From positions 2,542,001-2,606,000 of the forward strand of contig NZ_CP020892.1 of the NCBI RefSeq assembly GCF_002163625.1: a stretch of DNA of 64,000 nucleotides, in the 5' to 3' direction. The position numbers and the translations under genes were made by a program. The notes beneath the pieces were generated by a model that saw nothing but the letters and a program-made list of their open reading frames with translations, was not told where the DNA came from and ran no database searches. This document shows positions 58,767-64,000 of the stretch, piece by piece (the first letter of the stretch is position 1; every line of letters begins with the position of its first letter). Source of the DNA: Pseudomonas sp. M30-35. GTDB taxonomy: Bacteria; Pseudomonadota; Gammaproteobacteria; Pseudomonadales; Pseudomonadaceae.

Positions 58767-60374
58767 ATGGCTGTACTGCACACTCAGATCAATACTCGTT
58801 CGCCGGAGTTCGCTGCTAATAGCCGCGCCATGGCCGAGCAAGTCGATGCCCTGCACATGCTGCTCGCGCAGATTCATCAAGGCGGCGGAACCAAAGCGCA
58901 AGAGCGTCACACCTCAAGGGGCAAGCTACTGCCCCGCGACAGGATCAATCAATTGCTCGATCTCGGCTCGCCATTCCTGGAGATCAGCCAGTTAGCGGCC
59001 CATGAGGTTTACGGTGAAAACGTTCCGGCCGCTGGCATAGTGGCGGGCATTGGCCGCGTCGAGGGCATTGAGTGCATGATTGTCGCCAATGACGCCACCG
59101 TTAAAGGTGGCAGTTATTACCCGCTGACAGTTAAAAAGCATCTGCGGGCGCAAACCATCGCGCAACAGAACCGCTTGCCGTGCATTTACCTGGTTGATTC
59201 GGGCGGCGCCAACCTGCCCCGTCAGGATGAAGTATTTCCGGACCGCGAACACTTCGGACGGATTTTCTTCAATCAAGCCAACATGAGCGCCATGGGCATT
59301 CCGCAAATAGCCGTAGTAATGGGTTCGTGCACAGCCGGTGGGGCCTATGTGCCGGCCATGGCTGATGAAGCGATCATGGTGCGCAACCAAGCCACGATTT
59401 TTCTCGCCGGCCCACCACTGGTCAAAGCGGCAACAGGTGAAGTCGTCAGCGCCGAAGACCTTGGCGGCGCTGATGTGCACTGTAAAACCTCCGGGGTGGC
59501 TGATCACTATGCCGAAGACGATGCTCACGCCCTCGCCTTGTGCCGCCGCAGCATAGCCAATCTCAACTGGCGCAAGCTCGGGCAGGTCAATACCCGCGAA
59601 CCGATTCTGCCGCTGTACGACAGCCAAGAGCTGTATGGCGTAATTCCAGTAGACGCCAAACAGCCTTTCGATGTTCGTGAAGTGATTTCACGCCTGGTCG
59701 ATGGCTCGGTATTCGATGAATACAAAGCGCTGTTTGGCAGCACACTGGTGTGCGGCTTTGCGCATATTAACGGCTATCCGGTCGCGATCCTCGCCAATAA
59801 CGGGATCTTATTCGCTGAATCGGCGCAAAAAGGCGCCAACTTTATCGAGCTGGCCTGCCAACGCGGAATTCCCTTGGTATTTCTGCAGAACATCACCGGC
59901 TTTATGGTCGGACAAAAATACGAAGCAGGCGGTATCGCCAAGCATGGCGCCAAACTGGTTAACGCGGTGGCCTGCGCCAAGGTGCCGAAATTCACGGTCA
60001 TTATTGGCGGCAGCTTCGGTGCTGGTAACTATGGCATGTGCGGGCGCGCCTATGACCCGCGTTTTCTGTGGATGTGGCCCAATGCCCGAATCGGGGTAAT
60101 GGGCGCCGAACAAGCGGCTGGGGTGTTGGTGCAGGTCAAGCGCGAACAAGCCCAGCGTGCGGGCGAAGAATTCAGTGCAGAACAGGAACAACAGCTGAAA
60201 CAGCCGATCCTCGACCAGTATGAAACCCAAGGTCATCCGTATTATTCCAGCGCACGGCTGTGGGATGACGGAGTAATCGATCCTGCGCAGACCCGTGAAG
60301 TGCTTAGCCTGGCCCTGTCTGCCAGCCTCAATGCTGCCATTGAGCCGAGTACCTTTGGCGTGTTTCGCATGTAG
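58767..60374 (+). CDS. liuB: Methylcrotonyl-CoA carboxylase beta subunit LiuB
   Basis: 535 residues, carboxyltransferase subunit of 3-methylcrotonyl-CoA carboxylase. Carboxyltransferase signatures: [91 protein letters not shown] and [33 protein letters not shown]. It forms a complex with LiuD, which supplies carboxybiotin, and makes 3-methylglutaconyl-CoA. GGAG precedes the ATG. Confidence 0.94.
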   Translation: MAVLHTQINTRSPEFAANSRAMAEQVDALHMLLAQIHQGGGTKAQERHTSRGKLLPRDRINQLLDLGSPFLEISQLAAHEVYGENVPAAGIVAGIGRVEGIECMIVANDATVKGGSYYPLTVKKHLRAQTIAQQNRLPCIYLVDSGGANLPRQDEVFPDREHFGRIFFNQANMSAMGIPQIAVVMGSCTAGGAYVPAMADEAIMVRNQATIFLAGPPLVKAATGEVVSAEDLGGADVHCKTSGVADHYAEDDAHALALCRRSIANLNWRKLGQVNTREPILPLYDSQELYGVIPVDAKQPFDVREVISRLVDGSVFDEYKALFGSTLVCGFAHINGYPVAILANNGILFAESAQKGANFIELACQRGIPLVFLQNITGFMVGQKYEAGGIAKHGAKLVNAVACAKVPKFTVIIGGSFGAGNYGMCGRAYDPRFLWMWPNARIGVMGAEQAAGVLVQVKREQAQRAGEEFSAEQEQQLKQPILDQYETQGHPYYSSARLWDDGVIDPAQTREVLSLALSASLNAAIEPSTFGVFRM

Positions 60375-60445
60375 CACGGCGATTGAGAGTGACTAAACCT
60401 GCTCGCGCAAATGCCCTGCTTCTACCTATTTAAAGAGTTAATCGT

Positions 60446-61246
60446 ATGACTGACTTCAGCACCATCGAACTGGAAAAAGCCGCCAACGGCGCCGCCACGC
60501 TGTGGCTTAACCGACCGGAAAAGAACAACGCCTTCAATGCTGAAATGATCAGCGAGCTGATTCTCGCTCTGGATGATGTTCAGGCCGATAAATCCCTGCG
60601 CTTTTTGATCGTTCGTGGTCGTGGCAAACACTTCAGCGCCGGTGCGGATTTAGCCTGGATGCAAGCCAGTGCCTCCCTCGATTACAACGCCAACTTAAAT
60701 GACGCCCGGGTGCTGGCTGAGCTGATGCACAACCTGTATCAGTTGAAGATCCCAACACTGGCGGTGGTGCAAGGCGCGGCATTTGGCGGCGCGGTCGGCT
60801 TGATCAGTTGCTGTGACATGGCCATCGGTGCTGACGACGCCCTGCTCAGCCTCAGCGAAGTGCGAATTGGCCTGGCACCCGCGGTGATCAGCCCGTTTGT
60901 AGTGCAAGCCATCGGCGAACGTGCCGCACGGCGCTTTGCTCTGACGGCGGAGCGTTTTAGTGGCGTCAAAGCGCAGCAACTTGGTCTGTTCGCCGAATGC
61001 TACGCCGCCAGCGAGCTTGATGCGCAAGCCGATGCCTGGAGCGCCAACCTGCTGCTCAACAGCCCGCAGGCAATGCGCGCCAGTAAAGATTTGCTCAAAG
61101 AAGTCGGTAGCGGCGTGTTAACTCCAGCGTTGCGTCGCTACACCGAAAATACGATTGCGCGCATCAGAGTCAGTGCCGAAGGACAAGAAGGCCTTAATGC
61201 GTTTCTGCAAAAGCGCACACCCGCCTGGCAGGAGCCGCAAGCATGA
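60446..61246 (+). CDS. liuC: Methylglutaconyl-CoA hydratase LiuC
   Basis: 266 residues, crotonase/enoyl-CoA hydratase family. LNRPEKNNAFNAEMI, oxyanion-hole segments KHFSAGADLAWMQ and GAAFGGAVGLISCCDMAIG; catalytic Glu in LSEVRIGLAPAVISPFV. It hydrates 3-methylglutaconyl-CoA to HMG-CoA. Its stop overlaps the liuD start by 4 bp. It may also serve the isoleucine-type gene set on the opposite strand, which lacks its own hydratase. Confidence 0.92.
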   Translation: MTDFSTIELEKAANGAATLWLNRPEKNNAFNAEMISELILALDDVQADKSLRFLIVRGRGKHFSAGADLAWMQASASLDYNANLNDARVLAELMHNLYQLKIPTLAVVQGAAFGGAVGLISCCDMAIGADDALLSLSEVRIGLAPAVISPFVVQAIGERAARRFALTAERFSGVKAQQLGLFAECYAASELDAQADAWSANLLLNSPQAMRASKDLLKEVGSGVLTPALRRYTENTIARIRVSAEGQEGLNAFLQKRTPAWQEPQA

Positions 61247-63231
61247 GCCAGAAGCTGAAAACCATCGACACCATTCTTGTCGCCAACCGTGGCGAAATTG
61301 CCTGCCGAGTGATGCAAACCGCCAAGCAATTGGGCCTGCGAACGGTTGCCGTGCACAGTTCCATTGATCGCAATGCGCGCCACGTGCGCGAAGCCGATGT
61401 GGCAGTCGATTTAGGCGGTGCCAAGCCTGCCGACAGCTATTTGCGTATAGACGCGATTATCGATGCGGCTAAAGCCAGCGGTGCACAAGCCATCCACCCC
61501 GGTTATGGCTTTCTTTCAGAAAACGCCGACTTTGCCCGCGCAATAGAAAACGCTGGGCTGATATTTCTCGGCCCGCCCGCCTCGGCGATTGATGCGATGG
61601 GCAGTAAATCCGCGGCAAAAGCGCTGATGGAGCAAGCTGGGGTGCCGCTGGTTCCCGGTTATCATGGCGCGGCACAAGATGTCGAAACCTTCTGCACCAC
61701 AGCTGAAGTCATTGGGTATCCGGTGTTACTCAAAGCCACTGCTGGCGGTGGCGGCAAGGGCATGAAGGTGGTTGAGCAAGCGTCAGAAATGGCGGAGGCG
61801 CTGGCATCGGCGCAGCGTGAGGCGCAGTCATCCTTTGGCGACTCGCGCATGTTGATCGAGAAATACGTACTCAAGCCGCGTCACGTCGAAATACAGGTGT
61901 TCGCCGATCAGCACGGTAACTGCCTGTATCTGAATGAGCGCGACTGCTCGATTCAACGCCGTCACCAAAAAGTCGTTGAAGAGGCCCCTGCCCCCGGCCT
62001 ATCGCCCGCTCAACGCCAAGCCATGGGTGAAGCGGCGGTCAAAGCCGCGCAAGCCATTGGTTATGTGGGCGCCGGCACTGTCGAGTTCTTGCTCGACGCC
62101 CGTGGTGAGTTCTTCTTTATGGAGATGAATACCCGCCTCCAGGTTGAACATCCGGTAACTGAAGCCATTACCGGGCTTGATCTGGTGGCCTGGCAGATCC
62201 ATGTGGTCCGTGGCGAGCCGTTGCCAATCACCCAGGAACAAGTCCCGCTGAATGGCCATGCGATTGAAGTGCGTCTTTACGCCGAAGACCCGGCAAACGA
62301 TTTTCTGCCTTCTACCGGCAAGCTGGCTATCTATCGTGAAGCGAGTGTTGGCGAAGGTCGCCGCATTGATTCAGGCGTTGCCGAAGGCGATGAAGTCTCA
62401 CCGTTTTACGACCCGATGCTCGGCAAGCTGATCGCCTGGGGCGCCAACCGCGAAGAAGCCCGGCTGCGCTTGCTGGCCATGCTAAAACACACCCATATTG
62501 CCGGAGTACGCACCAACTTAGCGTTTTTACAGCGCGTACTGGGTCACCCAGCCTTTGCCGCTGCCGAGTTGGATACTGGATTTATTCCGCGCTATCAGGA
62601 CGTGCTCTTGCCAGAGCCTAGCTCGCTGACCGATGCATTCTGGCAACTGGCTGCCGAAGGCTTTGTGCAGAGCCAAACACAGCGTGTGACTGCAGAAGAC
62701 CCTCACTCACCTTGGGCCCAGCGCACCGGCTGGCGCGCTGGTTTCCCCTGCGAGGTTGATCTGCAACTTGTGTCTGGCGAGCAGCAACAATGCGTGCAAC
62801 TGCGTAGCAGCGCACCTTCATTGCTGACGCTGAGTGACGAGCAGATGCTGGTTGAACGCAACGGTTTACGCACAGCACATTTGCTTATCCGCCGAGGCGC
62901 GAGCCTGTTTATTGAATGGGACGGCGAACTGCACCAAGTCGATAGATTTGACCCAATTGCTGCCGCGCAACGTAACCACGAACAACATGGCGGCCTGACC
63001 GCGCCCATGAATGGCAGCATCGTGCGCATATTGGTCGAACCGGGCACCAAGGTTGAAGCAGGTGCTGCGCTAGTGGTGCTGGAAGCAATGAAGATGGAGC
63101 ACAGCATTCGCGCCCCACAAGCAGGCACAGTTAAAGCACTTTTTTGCGCGGAAGGTGAAATGGTCAGCGAAGGCACGGTGCTGGTAGAAATTGACCTTGA
63201 TCAATCTGAAAGCACGCAACACAGCGCCTAA
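61243..63231 (+). CDS. liuD: Methylcrotonyl-CoA carboxylase alpha (biotin) subunit LiuD
   Basis: 662 residues. Biotin carboxylase domain (about 8-455): ILVANRGEIACRVM, HPGYGFLSENADFA, ATP-grasp loop GGGGKGMKVV, and FFMEMNTRLQVEHPVTE. Linker/BT domain with lower conservation (about 460-580). C-terminal biotinyl domain with EAMKMEH, biotin on Lys617. It carboxylates biotin with ATP/bicarbonate and hands it to LiuB. The last residues (about 650-662) are an unconserved polar tail. Confidence 0.94.
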   Translation: MSQKLKTIDTILVANRGEIACRVMQTAKQLGLRTVAVHSSIDRNARHVREADVAVDLGGAKPADSYLRIDAIIDAAKASGAQAIHPGYGFLSENADFARAIENAGLIFLGPPASAIDAMGSKSAAKALMEQAGVPLVPGYHGAAQDVETFCTTAEVIGYPVLLKATAGGGGKGMKVVEQASEMAEALASAQREAQSSFGDSRMLIEKYVLKPRHVEIQVFADQHGNCLYLNERDCSIQRRHQKVVEEAPAPGLSPAQRQAMGEAAVKAAQAIGYVGAGTVEFLLDARGEFFFMEMNTRLQVEHPVTEAITGLDLVAWQIHVVRGEPLPITQEQVPLNGHAIEVRLYAEDPANDFLPSTGKLAIYREASVGEGRRIDSGVAEGDEVSPFYDPMLGKLIAWGANREEARLRLLAMLKHTHIAGVRTNLAFLQRVLGHPAFAAAELDTGFIPRYQDVLLPEPSSLTDAFWQLAAEGFVQSQTQRVTAEDPHSPWAQRTGWRAGFPCEVDLQLVSGEQQQCVQLRSSAPSLLTLSDEQMLVERNGLRTAHLLIRRGASLFIEWDGELHQVDRFDPIAAAQRNHEQHGGLTAPMNGSIVRILVEPGTKVEAGAALVVLEAMKMEHSIRAPQAGTVKALFCAEGEMVSEGTVLVEIDLDQSESTQHSA

Positions 63232-63241
63232 CACTATAAAT

Positions 63242-63283
63242 AAGATTAACAAAGAAACTTAACCTTATGTTTTTGTTAGTCTT
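63242..63283 (+). other. AT-rich hairpin between liuD and liuE
   Basis: AAGATTAACAAAGA pairs with TTTTTGTTAGTCTT at 12 of 14 positions around a 14-nt loop. It is far more AT-rich than flanking genes and ends in a short T-run; a weak attenuator or RNA-processing site is possible. Confidence 0.4.
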
Positions 63284-63315
63284 TATTTGAAAAATTGGTT
63301 ATGGAGTTCAGTTCA

Positions 63316-64000
63316 ATGGCCCTGCCCCAACACGTTCGACTGGTTGAAGTTGGCCCACGCGACGGCTTACAGAACGAGAAGCAACCGATCAGCGTTGCCG
63401 ATAAAGTTCGTCTGGTAGACGATCTGACCGAGGCAGGCCTTGGCTACATTGAAGTCGGCAGTTTTGTCTCGGCCAAGTGGGTGCCCCAAATGGCTGGCAG
63501 CGAAGACGTGTTCGCACAAATCCAGCAGCGTGCAGGCGTGACCTATGCGGCTCTGACACCAAACTTACGCGGCCTTGAGGGCGCGCTTGCAGCCGGGGTC
63601 AAGGAAGTTGCCGTATTCGCAGCCGCCTCCGAGTCGTTCTCACAAAAGAACATCAACTGCTCGATCAAAGACAGCCTCGAACGCTTTGAGCCTGTGATGC
63701 AGGCCGCTAATCAGCACGGCATTCGCGTGCGCGGCTATGTCTCCTGCGTGCTTGGCTGCCCCTATGAAGGTGAAATCGCGCCTGAACAAGTCGCCTGGGT
63801 GAGCAAGGCACTGTTTGACATGGGATGCTATGAAATATCACTTGGCGACACCATCGGCAAAGGCACAGCGGGCGCGACCCGGCACTTGCTGGAAACTGTT
63901 GGCCGCGAAATTCCGCGCAACCATCTGGCCGGACACTTTCACGATACTTACGGACAGGGCTTGAGCAACATCTATGCAAGTCTGCTCGAAGGTATAAGCG
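63316..64000 (+). CDS. liuE: Hydroxymethylglutaryl-CoA lyase LiuE, N-terminal part
   Basis: Open to the window edge, 228 codons visible; the C-terminus lies outside. HMG-CoA lyase: VRLVEVGPRDGLQNEK with the metal-ligand Asp and catalytic Arg, YIEVGSFVSAKWVPQMAGSEDVF, LTPNLRGLEGALAAG, FAAASESFSQKNINCSI, the HMG-lyase signature GYVSCVLGCPYEG and SLGDTIGKGT, with HFHDTYGQG (metal-binding His) before the edge. It splits HMG-CoA to acetoacetate and acetyl-CoA, the final step of the pathway. ATG 63316 has TGGAG 9 nt upstream; ATG 63301 is an alternative. Confidence 0.92.
   Translation, partial: MALPQHVRLVEVGPRDGLQNEKQPISVADKVRLVDDLTEAGLGYIEVGSFVSAKWVPQMAGSEDVFAQIQQRAGVTYAALTPNLRGLEGALAAGVKEVAVFAAASESFSQKNINCSIKDSLERFEPVMQAANQHGIRVRGYVSCVLGCPYEGEIAPEQVAWVSKALFDMGCYEISLGDTIGKGTAGATRHLLETVGREIPRNHLAGHFHDTYGQGLSNIYASLLEGIS

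Overview
The window looks like a chromosomal segment of a Pseudomonas-type gammaproteobacterium. The evidence is protein-level resemblance to Pseudomonas systems with matching gene order: MexEF-OprN, MuxABC-OpmB, PfeRS-PfeA-PfeE and LiuRABCDE. I saw no rRNA, tRNA, CRISPR array, phage genes or full insertion sequences. Two related short repeats with terminal inverted repeats (MITE-like) are present.

Layout. 1-2.2 kb: the end of a DctA dicarboxylate carrier, an oxaloacetate-decarboxylase-type enzyme and a decayed SDR remnant. 2.2-8.0 kb: mexE-mexF-oprN, an RND efflux operon ended by a strong terminator. 8.3-11.4 kb: a YeeE/YedE membrane protein, an SDR, and an orphan TRAP solute-binding protein behind a textbook sigma-54 promoter. 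11.5-20.4 kb (minus strand): the four-gene muxABC-opmB efflux operon, each junction overlapping by 4 bp. 20.5-28.3 kb (minus): a ferric-catecholate uptake locus made of regulator, sensor, TonB-dependent receptor, periplasmic esterase and a PepSY/DUF3649/DUF3325 membrane module. 28.4-32.6 kb: LysR with a divergent aldo-keto reductase, Tpx peroxidase and a Na+:alanine symporter. 32.8-38.2 kb: tamB and tamA. 38.4-43.9 kb: GNAT, exonuclease III, a phosphate-binding/OmpA chimera behind a Pho-box-like repeat, an acyl-CoA dehydrogenase and a divergent LysR.

44.0-48.8 kb (minus) is the most unusual region. A gluconate-type TRAP locus has gluconokinase fused in frame to the TRAP small permease (DctQ), followed by dctM, dctP and a LacI-family GntR-like regulator. 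A near-identical 18-bp operator-like sequence occurs upstream of the fusion gene and again inside the DNA coding for the inter-domain linker.

49.1 kb to the end is a branched-chain acyl-CoA catabolic island. On the minus strand are an AraC regulator, two acyl-CoA ligases, an SDR, a thiolase and an acyl-CoA dehydrogenase, suggesting isoleucine or 2-methyl-branched acid degradation. On the plus strand is the leucine/isovalerate operon liuR-liuABCDE, with a LiuR-type palindrome before liuR, one repeat copy inserted between liuR and liuA, and liuE running off the window end.
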